The notes beneath the pieces were generated by a model. That model was not told where the DNA came from. It made no database searches and worked only from the letters and a program-made list of their open reading frames with translations. From Acidovorax sp. KKS102 (lineage in GTDB: Bacteria; Pseudomonadota; Gammaproteobacteria; Burkholderiales; Burkholderiaceae_C), in contig NC_018708.1 of the NCBI RefSeq assembly GCF_000302535.1, positions 3,782,001 to 3,846,000 of the forward strand: 64,000 bases of DNA, given 5' to 3'. Below, in pieces: positions 33,690 to 41,965 of the stretch. The translations under genes and the position numbers were made by a program. The stretch's first letter is position 1; each line of letters starts with the position of its first letter.

Positions 33690-34519
33690 CCCGCCCCACG
33701 CCTTCCACCATACCGCCCACAGCCCCACCCGACCTGGGCACCGGCGGCCGTTGCACGCTGGTAGGCGCAGGCCCGGGTGACCCGGAGCTGCTCACCCTGA
33801 AGGCGCTCAAGGCCATCCAGGCTGCCACGGTGCTGCTGGTGGATGACCTGGTGAGCGATGCCATCGTGGCACATGCCTCGCCCACGGCGCGCATCGTCTA
33901 CGTAGGCAAGCGCGGCGGCTGCAAAAGCACGCCCCAGGCCTTCATCGAAAAGCTCATGCTGATGGCCGTGAACGAAGGCGAGAACGTGGTGCGCCTCAAG
34001 GGCGGCGACCCGTTCATCTTTGGCCGCGGCGGCGAAGAGGTGGAGCACCTGCGCGCTGCAGGTGTTGAGGTCACCGTCATCAACGGCATCACCGCAGGGC
34101 TCGCCGGGCTGACCTCGCTGGGCGCACCGCTCACGCACCGCGAGCATGCCCATGGCGTGGTGTTTGTCACCGGCCACGCCAAGCCCGGCGACGCGGGCAC
34201 TGACTGGCGCCAACTGGCCGCCACGGCGCGCGACGCCAAGCTCACGCTGGTCATCTACATGGGCGTGAGCGGCGCCGCCACCATCGAGCAGGAACTGCTC
34301 ACCGGCCTGCCCGCCGATACGCCTGTGGCCGTCATCCAGCACGCGAGCCTGCCGCACCAGCGGCATGCCATCACCACCCTGGGTTCACTGCACGCCACCA
34401 TCACCCGCGAAGGGCTGGCCAGCCCTTCGGTGATCGTGGTGGGCGATGTGGTGCGCGGTGTTGCGCTGGCCGTGCAGGACGCGGGTGCAGCGCCGTTGCA
34501 GGCCCGGCGCGCGGGCTGA
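33686..34519 (+). CDS. cobA: Uroporphyrinogen-III C-methyltransferase
   Basis: 277 residues; ATG 33686 inside an ATGA overlap with ybiB. SUMT signatures are clear: LVGAGPGDPELLTLKALKAI at the N terminus, VRLKGGDPFIFGRGGEE, and a C-terminal STIIVGDVV-like SPSVIVVGDVVRG. It methylates uroporphyrinogen III twice with SAM to give precorrin-2, the siroheme precursor needed by NirB. No CysG dehydrogenase/chelatase domain is fused. Confidence 0.95.
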   Translation: MTRPTPSTIPPTAPPDLGTGGRCTLVGAGPGDPELLTLKALKAIQAATVLLVDDLVSDAIVAHASPTARIVYVGKRGGCKSTPQAFIEKLMLMAVNEGENVVRLKGGDPFIFGRGGEEVEHLRAAGVEVTVINGITAGLAGLTSLGAPLTHREHAHGVVFVTGHAKPGDAGTDWRQLAATARDAKLTLVIYMGVSGAATIEQELLTGLPADTPVAVIQHASLPHQRHAITTLGSLHATITREGLASPSVIVVGDVVRGVALAVQDAGAAPLQARRAG

Positions 34520-34704
34520 ACGCACTCAACGACCTCCACAAGTCCACCGGCCCGATTGCCCGCTGCGCAGGTCGGGGATGCACCGTGCACGGGCGCAAAA
34601 CAAGGCGCTCCAAGGCGTGCCTACGCGCTGCGCCGTCGCGTGTTTCATTCAGCACGGCCTCCCTCTACACAGCACCGCATTGGGTCACGCGCCTGCATGC
34701 ACAT

Positions 34705-34719
34705 TGGCCCGGGTATTGC
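34705..34719 (+). promoter_or_regulatory. Putative sigma-54 promoter of the soluble mini-chemoreceptor
   Basis: TGGCCC-N5-TTGC keeps the -24/-12 spacing of the nitrate promoters. Predicted start near 34731, about 30 bases before the ATG at 34761. No ANTAR hairpins or attenuator follow. Confidence 0.5.
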
Positions 34720-34760
34720 TTGAAAGCATGCATCTGAATGCAACCCGCACAAGGAGCACC

Positions 34761-35465
34761 ATGGCAGCCTTTCCCCTCCCTGCACGCACTTCCAGCCTGC
34801 CCACGCTGTCGTCTTCCACACAGGCTCCCTCGCGCGACGCGGGCATGTCACTCGTCAACCTGGCGGCACGCCAGCGCATGCTGTCGCAGCGCATGGTGCT
34901 GCAGACCGTGCTGGCCGCACGCGGCAGCGACCTGCACCTGAAGGCCGCGCGCAGCTCGCTCACCCTGTTCACCGACAGCCAGGCACGGCTGGTGGACACG
35001 CCACGCCACCTGGATGCCACCAGTGCCGAGATCATCCGCAAGGCCTACCACGGCCCCCAGGGTGTGGGCGCCACCATCGACGCGTTTGCGCAGCAGGTCG
35101 GCACAGCGCTGGACCTGGCCGAGCGCCAGAGCCCGCGCGTGGAAGACGCACTGGCCCGCTTGGTGGAAACCACCGATGGCGTGCTCGACGCCCTCAACAC
35201 GGCCACCACGGCGTTCGACCAGGTGAGCAAGGCGCAGTCCGAAACCTTGATGAAAGAGCTGGCGGGCATCGTGGCCTCAATCCAGACCGTGGCGCGCGAG
35301 GCCAAGGTGGTCAGCTTCAACGCGCAGGTGATGGCGGCGCGTGCCGGGCAGCACGGGCGCGAGTTTGCAGTGGTGGCCAATGTGCTGTCGGGCATCACCA
35401 ACGAGATCGATGGCCTGTCACTGCAGGCCGTGTCGCTGGCCGGACGCAGCCGCAGCGCGGCCTGA
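34761..35465 (+). CDS. Soluble mini-chemoreceptor with PilJ_N-like motif
   Basis: 234 residues; ATG 34761 chosen because AAGGAG precedes it (an upstream ATG at 34728 has none). No signal peptide or membrane helix, so cytoplasmic. Around residues 32-45 is LAARQRMLSQRMV, the P-box-like motif of PilJ/NarX-type sensors. Around residue 183 is VSFNAQVMAARAGQHGREFA, followed by VVANVLSGITNEIDGLS: a methyl-accepting signalling-tip-like segment, but the rest of the long coiled-coil is missing. It could couple cytoplasmic nitrate/nitrite to CheA/CheW or another partner; function is inferred. Confidence 0.75.
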   Translation: MAAFPLPARTSSLPTLSSSTQAPSRDAGMSLVNLAARQRMLSQRMVLQTVLAARGSDLHLKAARSSLTLFTDSQARLVDTPRHLDATSAEIIRKAYHGPQGVGATIDAFAQQVGTALDLAERQSPRVEDALARLVETTDGVLDALNTATTAFDQVSKAQSETLMKELAGIVASIQTVAREAKVVSFNAQVMAARAGQHGREFAVVANVLSGITNEIDGLSLQAVSLAGRSRSAA

Positions 35466-35492
35466 GCGGCTGAGCGTGGGCGAGAAAAAGAG

Positions 35493-35521
35493 AAGGCCCG
35501 GGGCGATGGACCCAGGGCCTT
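35493..35521. terminator. Hairpin between convergent genes (no U-tract)
   Basis: AAGGCCC...GGGCCTT stem 28 bp after the mini-chemoreceptor stop, without a T-run on either strand; weak terminator candidate. Confidence 0.4.
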
Positions 35522-35568
35522 CGATGCCGTCCATTCAAGGCGCCCACTCAAGGCGCCCCCTCAACGCA

Positions 35569-36057
35569 CTACTGCCCGGCGGTTTCGCGCACCTGTTGAA
35601 ACCGCTGCGCCAGCTCCTTGCGCAGCGTCTTGCGCATCAACGCAGCGTCCCAGCGGCGGCGCTCGTCGGGGGTGGAGGGCGTCAGTGGCGGCACCTGCAC
35701 GGGCTTGCGCGCCTCGTCCACAGCCACCATGGTGAAGAAGCAGCTGTTGACGTGCCGCACCACCTGCGAACGGATCTCTTCGGCCACCACCTTAATGCCG
35801 ACTTCCATCGACGAGCTGCCCGTGTAGTTCACGCTGGCCAGAAAGGTCACCAGCTCGCCCACATGGATGGGCTGCAAGAACATCACCTGGTCCACGCTCA
35901 GCGTCACGGTGTAGCAGCCCGAATAGCGGCTGGCGCACGAGTACGCCACCTGGTCCAGCAGCTTGAGGATGGCGCCGCCGTGCACGTTGCCCGAAAAGTT
36001 GGCCATGTCGGGCGACATGAGCACGGTCATGCTCAGTTGGTGTGAAGGGATGTTCAT
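35569..36057 (-). CDS. Acyl-CoA thioesterase (YciA-like hotdog protein)
   Basis: 162 residues. MSPDMANFSGNVHGGAILKL contains the hotdog active-site block (N-x-H-G-G), followed by LLDQVAYSCASRYSGCYTVT and SCFFTMVAVD. It hydrolyses acyl-CoA thioesters; chain-length specificity is not evident. The gene stands alone, convergent with the mini-chemoreceptor. Confidence 0.93.
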   Translation of the reverse strand: MNIPSHQLSMTVLMSPDMANFSGNVHGGAILKLLDQVAYSCASRYSGCYTVTLSVDQVMFLQPIHVGELVTFLASVNYTGSSSMEVGIKVVAEEIRSQVVRHVNSCFFTMVAVDEARKPVQVPPLTPSTPDERRRWDAALMRKTLRKELAQRFQQVRETAGQ

Positions 36058-36175
36058 GCAGCGATTTTAGAAAGCCATGCGCGCTGCGTCGCGTGCAAGT
36101 TGAGCCCCTGGCACTGCGGGTGGCGGCTTCGCTACACTCGCGCAGCACCTGCAGATCGGGTGCGAGGAGGAACCG

Positions 36176-37309
36176 ATGATCGAACTAGAAAAACTCAACG
36201 AATTCACCGAAAGCCATGGCGCATTGCGCACCGGCAAGGGACTGGTGTCGGGCGTGATTGCGCTCACGCTGGCCATCCTGTGCTTTCTGGGCGTGCTGGC
36301 CTTTCACTTTCCCGAGTACCTCACCACGCCACAGCTGCGCAAAAGCTACGACGTGACGGTGATCCGCAACATCATGCTGGTGGCCATGGCGATTGCGGGC
36401 GGCATCTCGCTGGTCAACATTGTGTTCAACCGCGCCCGCTGGCTGGCCACCTTTGCGTTTGCCATCGTGGCGATCACTGCGCTGCTGGGCGGCCACAAGG
36501 TGGAGGTGGACCCGAACTTTCCCGACAACACGCCGTACATCGGCCTCGACTGGTTCATCCTCGACCTGCTGGGCAGCTCGCTGATCTTCATCTTCATCGA
36601 GAAGCTGTTCGCTCTGCGCAAGGACCAGCCCATCTTCCGCGCCGAGTGGCAGACGGACTTTCACCACTTCATCGTCAACCACATGGTGGTGGGCTTTGTG
36701 CTGTTGGCCACCAACCTCATCGTGCACAAGTTCTTTGGCTGGGCGGCCAGCGACGGCATTCGCGGCTGGGTGCAGGGCCTGAACTTCTGGGTGGCGCTGT
36801 TCCTCATCATTCTGGTGGCCGACCTGGTGCAGTACTGGACGCACCGCGCCTACCACGAGGTGCCGCTGCTGTGGCGCTTGCACGCCGTGCACCACAGCGT
36901 CAAAAGCATGGACTGGATGGCCGGCTCGCGCCAGCACATCCTGGAGCTGCTGATCACCCGCACGTTGGTGCTGGCCCCCATCTATGTGCTGGGCTTCAGC
37001 AAGGAAGTGATCGATGCGTACATCGTGGTGGTGGGCTTCCAGGCGGTGTTCAACCACGCCAATGTGAGCGTGCGCCTGGGGCCGCTGCGCTACGTGCTGG
37101 TCACGCCCAACTTCCACCACTGGCACCACAGCCAGGACCAGGAGGCGCTGGACAAGAACTACGCCGCGCACTTCGCGTTTCTGGACTACCTGTTTGGTAC
37201 CGCCGTCAAAAGCACCAAGCTCTGGCCCGAGCACTACGGCGTGCTGGGCGACTACGTGCCCAACGGCTTTGTGAAGCAGTTCAAGTTTCCGTTCACCTGG
37301 AAGGGGTGA
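36176..37309 (+). CDS. Sterol desaturase / fatty acid hydroxylase family membrane protein
   Basis: 377 residues; GAGGAGG precedes the ATG. Four to six hydrophobic segments. The three histidine clusters of the di-iron hydroxylase family are present: TDFHHFIVNH, THRAYHEVPLLWRLHAVHHS and FHHWHHSQD. It probably hydroxylates or desaturates a membrane lipid; the substrate is unknown. Confidence 0.9.
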   Translation: MIELEKLNEFTESHGALRTGKGLVSGVIALTLAILCFLGVLAFHFPEYLTTPQLRKSYDVTVIRNIMLVAMAIAGGISLVNIVFNRARWLATFAFAIVAITALLGGHKVEVDPNFPDNTPYIGLDWFILDLLGSSLIFIFIEKLFALRKDQPIFRAEWQTDFHHFIVNHMVVGFVLLATNLIVHKFFGWAASDGIRGWVQGLNFWVALFLIILVADLVQYWTHRAYHEVPLLWRLHAVHHSVKSMDWMAGSRQHILELLITRTLVLAPIYVLGFSKEVIDAYIVVVGFQAVFNHANVSVRLGPLRYVLVTPNFHHWHHSQDQEALDKNYAAHFAFLDYLFGTAVKSTKLWPEHYGVLGDYVPNGFVKQFKFPFTWKG

Positions 37310-37336
37310 GGGCTCCTCATTGACTGAGACGCTGTC

Positions 37337-37819
37337 TCAGGGCATCGCCGCCAGCTCTCGCTCCAGCACCCGCAGTTGCTCGCGCAAAGCCTCGGTCCGT
37401 TCCTCACACGCGGCCTTGGCATCGGCGGCCTTTTCCGCGCCCTCCTGCACGAACTGGTTGCCTGCCGGCAGATTGCCGCGCCGCAGGGGGCCCGCCGTGG
37501 CCACAGCGCCGGGCGGGGCCGTGCATTCACGCTGGTTGCGTTCGACAGCGGCGCGGGCCTGCGGGATGCCCTGGGTCTGCAGGTAGTTCTTGCGCTGCCA
37601 GGTGGGGCCGAATGCGCCCTCACCCACGGGTGCTGCTGCGGGCGGCACCGGGGTGGCGCCACGGGTGGTGGGGCGCACTTCGATCTTCTCGCCCTCCCCT
37701 ACACAGGGTGCGTCCTGGAACGACACCTTGCCGTTGGCGTCCGTGCATTTGTTGATGGCCCACGCCGGGGACAGGCAGCCCAGCGCCAGGGCACAGAGGG
37801 CGTAGCGGATCAGAGTCAT
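37337..37819 (-). CDS. DUF4124-containing exported protein
   Basis: 160 residues; ATG 37819. Signal peptide MTLIRYALCALALGCLSPAW, then INKCTDANGKVSFQDAPC, the DUF4124 signature with two cysteines that may form a disulfide. The C-terminal half is a charged helix ending EQLRVLERELAAMP. Function unknown. Confidence 0.85.
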   Translation of the reverse strand: MTLIRYALCALALGCLSPAWAINKCTDANGKVSFQDAPCVGEGEKIEVRPTTRGATPVPPAAAPVGEGAFGPTWQRKNYLQTQGIPQARAAVERNQRECTAPPGAVATAGPLRRGNLPAGNQFVQEGAEKAADAKAACEERTEALREQLRVLERELAAMP

Positions 37820-38041
37820 GGTGTCTTCCTTGGCAGGTCCATGCCGCATGCTACCGCGATGCACACATGGGCTGGCGCGCACCGCCAGGCGCAGTCGCAG
37901 ACAGCGCCGCCGGAGATAGGCACCTGTCCCTCACATGACGCCTCCCCGGTACAAACCCGGTGCGCACGCTGCGTGCTGCCCTCCTACCATCGCCGCTCGC
38001 TGGGGCCGCTGTGGCCCGTTCTGAGCAGGAGACACCGCGTG

Positions 38042-39226
38042 ATGACCACCCCAAATGTGAATGTTGAGCCCGCCGAGCAGCGGCTGCCCCTGGCGCGCCG
38101 CCGCAGCCTGGTCTTGGCGCTGGCGGGGGGCGCCGCCCTGGCCAGCCTTCCCGCGCGCGCACAGTCCACTGCAGGCGGCAAGGGAGACATCCTCATTGGC
38201 CGATCTACCGCGCTGTCTGGCGGCATGGCGCCGTTCCTGTCGCCCATCCATGAGGGGCAGGAGGCCGCTGTGGAGGACGCCAATGCCAAGGGCGGCATCG
38301 GCGGCCGCAAGATCCGGCTGGTGTCGCTGGACGATGGTTTTGACGCCCGCCGTGCGCTGGACAACGCCAAGCAGCTGAGCGAAAAGGACGGAGTGCTGGC
38401 GCTGTTTGGTGTGGCCGGGACCTCGCAGGTGATGACGCTGCTGCCCTACCTGGCGCAGGCCAAGCTGCCGCTGATCTCGGTGTACACGGGTAGCCCTGCC
38501 GTGCGCGCGCAGCAGCACCCCTACCTCTTCACCACCCGCGCCAGCTATGCCGACGAGCTGGTGAAGATCGTGCGCAATCTGGTGGCCGTGCAGACCTCGC
38601 GCATCGCAGTGGCCTACGAAAACAATGACTTCGGCAAACTGCTGCTGCCCCTGGTCGAAAAGACGATTGCCGCCGAGGGTGCTGCGCTGGCCGGCTCGCA
38701 CGCACTGGCCTCTTCGGGTGAAGACGCGAACGATGCTGCCAAAGCCCTGGCCACACAAAAGCCCCAGGCCGTGCTGCTGGTGGCGGCCGGCCCATCCGTG
38801 GTGGCATATGTGCGGGCCAACCGCGCGCACCTCGGCGTGCCCATCTATACCTTGTCGCTGGGTGCAGGCAGCGCCGTGCTCAAGGCGCTGGGCGACGACG
38901 CGCGTGGACTTGCCGTGGCGCGCACCGGTCCGTCCCCCACCAAGCCCACCATTGCCCTCACGCGCGACTTCCAGGCCTCCATGAAGCGCCACGACAAGCC
39001 GGCGGACTACGACCGCTATACCGGCTACATGGACGCCCGTGTGCTCATCGAAGGCCTGCGTGCTGCGGGCCCCGGTGTCACACGCGCCAGCCTGGTCACG
39101 GCCATGGAGGGCCTGGGCAACCTGGACCTGGGCGGTTTCAGCTACCAGTTCAGCCCGCAGAACCACCATGGGTCCAACTACGTGGACATTGCGGTGGTGG
39201 GCACGGGCGGGGTGTACCGGCAGTAA
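38042..39226 (+). CDS. ABC transporter periplasmic binding protein (branched-chain type, orphan)
   Basis: 394 residues; ATG 38042 with CAGGAGA 10-15 bases upstream. RRRSLVLALAGGAALASLP with cleavage after ARAQ is a Tat- or Sec-type signal. GDILIGRSTALSGGMAPFLS and VSLDDGFDARRALDNAKQL show the peripla_BP_6 fold. No permease or ATPase is adjacent. Substrate unknown. Confidence 0.87.
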   Translation: MTTPNVNVEPAEQRLPLARRRSLVLALAGGAALASLPARAQSTAGGKGDILIGRSTALSGGMAPFLSPIHEGQEAAVEDANAKGGIGGRKIRLVSLDDGFDARRALDNAKQLSEKDGVLALFGVAGTSQVMTLLPYLAQAKLPLISVYTGSPAVRAQQHPYLFTTRASYADELVKIVRNLVAVQTSRIAVAYENNDFGKLLLPLVEKTIAAEGAALAGSHALASSGEDANDAAKALATQKPQAVLLVAAGPSVVAYVRANRAHLGVPIYTLSLGAGSAVLKALGDDARGLAVARTGPSPTKPTIALTRDFQASMKRHDKPADYDRYTGYMDARVLIEGLRAAGPGVTRASLVTAMEGLGNLDLGGFSYQFSPQNHHGSNYVDIAVVGTGGVYRQ

Positions 39227-39544
39227 GCGCCGCATCAGCAGTCGCTGGCGGCTTCGGCGCCAGCGGGTCTGCAAGACATGGCACACCGCGTAGCCGTGCC
39301 GCAGTCACCACCACAGCGCCACGCAAAGGCACCACCCGGCTACTAGGTGCAGCGGGCTGCGTCCCTCCCGGTGAGTTGTGCTGCCAGAACAACAAAAACC
39401 CGCACCTTGGGTGCCATATCTGCCATGTTTTTGCGAATAGTTCGCATTTGTATTTAAAATTTTACAAATTCCAGCCAGCCGTGCATCCCGTCGGAGGAGC
39501 GTTGCCAGCCAGCCTGCCAACGCATTTCCCTCAGGAGCCCTCTC
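39227..39544. promoter_or_regulatory. 318-bp upstream region of the TonB receptor with a Fur-like promoter
   Basis: TTGCGA (39431-39436) and TAAAAT (39455-39460) are an 18-bp-spaced -35/-10 pair. The palindrome TGCGAATAGTTCGCA (39432-39446) overlaps the -35 box and resembles betaproteobacterial Fur boxes. The rest of the region is featureless apart from an A+T-rich patch at 39447-39472. Confidence 0.6.
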
Positions 39545-41767
39545 ATGCACGCACCCCGCAGAAACTTTGTCTGTGCCCTCCATCCTCTGGCGGTGGCCGC
39601 CTTCCTCGCAGCCAACATGATGGGCACCGCAGGTGCCCAGACCACCGCCGGGTCACCCGCAGATGCCACCGAGACCTCGCCTGCAGGCGCCACCAGCACC
39701 GACCAGGTCGTGGAGCCCAAGGCGCTGGACAGCGTCACTGTGTCGGGCGCGCGCGAGAGCGCGTCCACCCGCCTGCAGCTCACACCGCGTGAAACGCCGC
39801 AGTCCGTCAGCACGGTGACGCGCGCGCAGATCGAGCGCCAGTCGCTCACCAGCATCGACAGCGTGCTGCGCAACGTGAACGGCATTGCCGTGAGCTTCTA
39901 CGACACGCAGCGCCCGCTGTACTACGCGCGCGGCTTCCAGATCACCGACTTCCAGACCGACGGCCTGCCCAGCTACAGCAGCAGCACCAACCAGGAGTTC
40001 GACACCGCGCTGTACGAGCGCATCGACATCGTGCGCGGCGCCAACGGCATCCAGACCGGTGTGGGCGTGCCGTCGGCCACCATCAACATGATCCGCAAGC
40101 GCCCGCAGCGCGAGTTCGCCGCGTCTGTAGCGCTCACCGCCGGGTCGTGGAACCTGTACCGGGGCGAGCTGGACATCAACGCACCGCTCAACAGCGACGG
40201 CAGCGTGCGCAGCCGCCTGGTCGTGGCCCCGCAGAAGAAAGAGAGCTTCCGCGACCGCTACTCCGAGGACAAGACCGCCCTGCTGGCGGCGGTGGAGGCC
40301 GACATCGGCCCATCCACCGTGGTGTCGGTGGGCTACCAGCGCCAGTCCAACGACCCCAAGGCGCCGATCTGGGGCACCATCCCGCGTTTTGCTACCACGG
40401 GCGTGCCCATCGACCTGCCGATCTCCACCAGCTTCTCGCCATCGTGGACGCGCTGGGAGCGTACCTCCGGCACGCTCTACGCCACGCTGGACCACCAACT
40501 CAACGACGACTGGAGCCTTAAGGCCGCGCTGAACCACACCAAGGGCGACACCTTCCGCCTGAGCACCTACGGCTATGGCGCCACCACCAGCCAGGCCCCC
40601 TTCATCAACCCGGTGACCGGCGCGGGCACGACCCTGTATGCCTCCGTGAGCGGCGGCAGCGAAACGCAGGACACGGTGGACGCCTACCTGTCGGGCAAGT
40701 TCGAACTGGGCGGCCGCAAGCACGACCTGGTGGTGGGCATGAGCTCCACCCGCACCGCCACGCGCACCGATGGCTACACCTCGGTGGCGGGCTGGAGCTA
40801 CGTGATCCCCAACATCTACACCTGGGATGGCAACGCGCCCGCGCCCACCTATTCCAAGACCGGCGCCTGGCGCACGCTGATCACGCAGCAGACGGGCCTG
40901 TTCGCCTCGGCACGCTGGCGCTTGGCCGACCCGCTGTCGGTGCTTACCGGCCTGCGCCTGACCGACTGGCACCGCCACTCCGACACCTATGGCACCACGG
41001 GCGCCTATGCGGGCCGCTCGGCCATTCAGGACGAGAACCGCAAGGTCACGCCCTTCATCGGCGCCGTGTACGACATCACACCCACGCTGTCGGCCTACGC
41101 CAGCTACGCGCGCATCTTCAACCCGCAGAACTACAAAGACCGCAACAACAATCCGCTGTCGCCCGTCATCGGCAGCAATGCCGAGGCCGGCCTCAAGGCC
41201 GAGCTGTTCGAGCGCCGCATCCAGGCGCACTTTGCGGTGTTCCAGACCAAGCAGGACAACTTCGGCGTGCGCGACAGCGCCATCACCACCCCGCTGCCTG
41301 ACGGCAGCCTGCCCTACGTGGCCGTGAACGGCACGAAGTCCACCGGCTTCGAGCTGGAGTTTGCAGGCATGGCCACCCGGCAGTGGCGCTTGAGCGCGGG
41401 CCTGACCCGCGCCAAGGTCACGCGTGCTCCCACCGACCTCATCTACGCCAACATGCCCGATTACCTGCTGCAACTGGGCACGGACTACCAACTGTCGGGC
41501 GCGCTCGCGCCGCTGTCGGTGGGCGGCAACCTGACCTGGCAAAGCGCCATCGAGGGCTTCAACATCCCGCACCCCAGCGGCACGGTGACGGTGAAGCAGT
41601 CGCCCAAGGCCATCCTCAACCTGCGCGCGTCCTGGCAGTTCAACCCCAAGGTGAGCGCCACGCTGGCGGTGAACAACGTGACCAACCAGAAGTACTGGGC
41701 CAACCTGGACTACGGCAACTATGCCGACCCGCGCAACTTGAGCGTGACCTTGCGCGCGAAATTCTGA
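39545..41767 (+). CDS. TonB-dependent siderophore receptor
   Basis: 740 residues. Signal peptide ending at AGAQ; TonB-box-like LDSVTVSG; plug domain with RETPQSVSTVTRAQIERQ, YYARGFQITDFQTDGLPSY and ERIDIVRGANGIQTGVGVPS; a C-terminal beta-barrel ending in aromatic Phe (LSVTLRAKF). The FhuE/FoxA/FpvA-type siderophore receptor family fits best. It should import a ferric siderophore across the outer membrane. No siderophore synthesis or FecIR genes are next to it. Fur control is suggested by the promoter region. Confidence 0.92.
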   Translation: MHAPRRNFVCALHPLAVAAFLAANMMGTAGAQTTAGSPADATETSPAGATSTDQVVEPKALDSVTVSGARESASTRLQLTPRETPQSVSTVTRAQIERQSLTSIDSVLRNVNGIAVSFYDTQRPLYYARGFQITDFQTDGLPSYSSSTNQEFDTALYERIDIVRGANGIQTGVGVPSATINMIRKRPQREFAASVALTAGSWNLYRGELDINAPLNSDGSVRSRLVVAPQKKESFRDRYSEDKTALLAAVEADIGPSTVVSVGYQRQSNDPKAPIWGTIPRFATTGVPIDLPISTSFSPSWTRWERTSGTLYATLDHQLNDDWSLKAALNHTKGDTFRLSTYGYGATTSQAPFINPVTGAGTTLYASVSGGSETQDTVDAYLSGKFELGGRKHDLVVGMSSTRTATRTDGYTSVAGWSYVIPNIYTWDGNAPAPTYSKTGAWRTLITQQTGLFASARWRLADPLSVLTGLRLTDWHRHSDTYGTTGAYAGRSAIQDENRKVTPFIGAVYDITPTLSAYASYARIFNPQNYKDRNNNPLSPVIGSNAEAGLKAELFERRIQAHFAVFQTKQDNFGVRDSAITTPLPDGSLPYVAVNGTKSTGFELEFAGMATRQWRLSAGLTRAKVTRAPTDLIYANMPDYLLQLGTDYQLSGALAPLSVGGNLTWQSAIEGFNIPHPSGTVTVKQSPKAILNLRASWQFNPKVSATLAVNNVTNQKYWANLDYGNYADPRNLSVTLRAKF

Positions 41768-41771
41768 CCAT

Positions 41772-41835
41772 CCCCCTGAGCGGCTGCGCCGCTTCCCCCT
41801 TCTCTCGAATTGCTACGCAATTCGGGAAGGGGGAC
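41772..41835 (+). repeat. Family B dispersed palindromic repeat
   Basis: Almost base-for-base equal to 9775-9838 over the flanks, with a compensated change in the hairpin loop (TTGCTACGCAA versus TGACTGCGTCA). Starts 5 bp after the TonB receptor stop. The related GC-rich tail continues to about 41900. Confidence 0.75.
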
Positions 41836-41965
41836 ACCGCCAGCGCGGCGGGGCGGCCCTTGCGCGGCGGTCACTGGCATGGGCCGCGCGTGCTCCACGG
41901 GTAGCAGGCAGCGGAGCGGTCAAAGTCGGCACAATCAGCCCCTTTCCCAACCGCATCCACACGCC

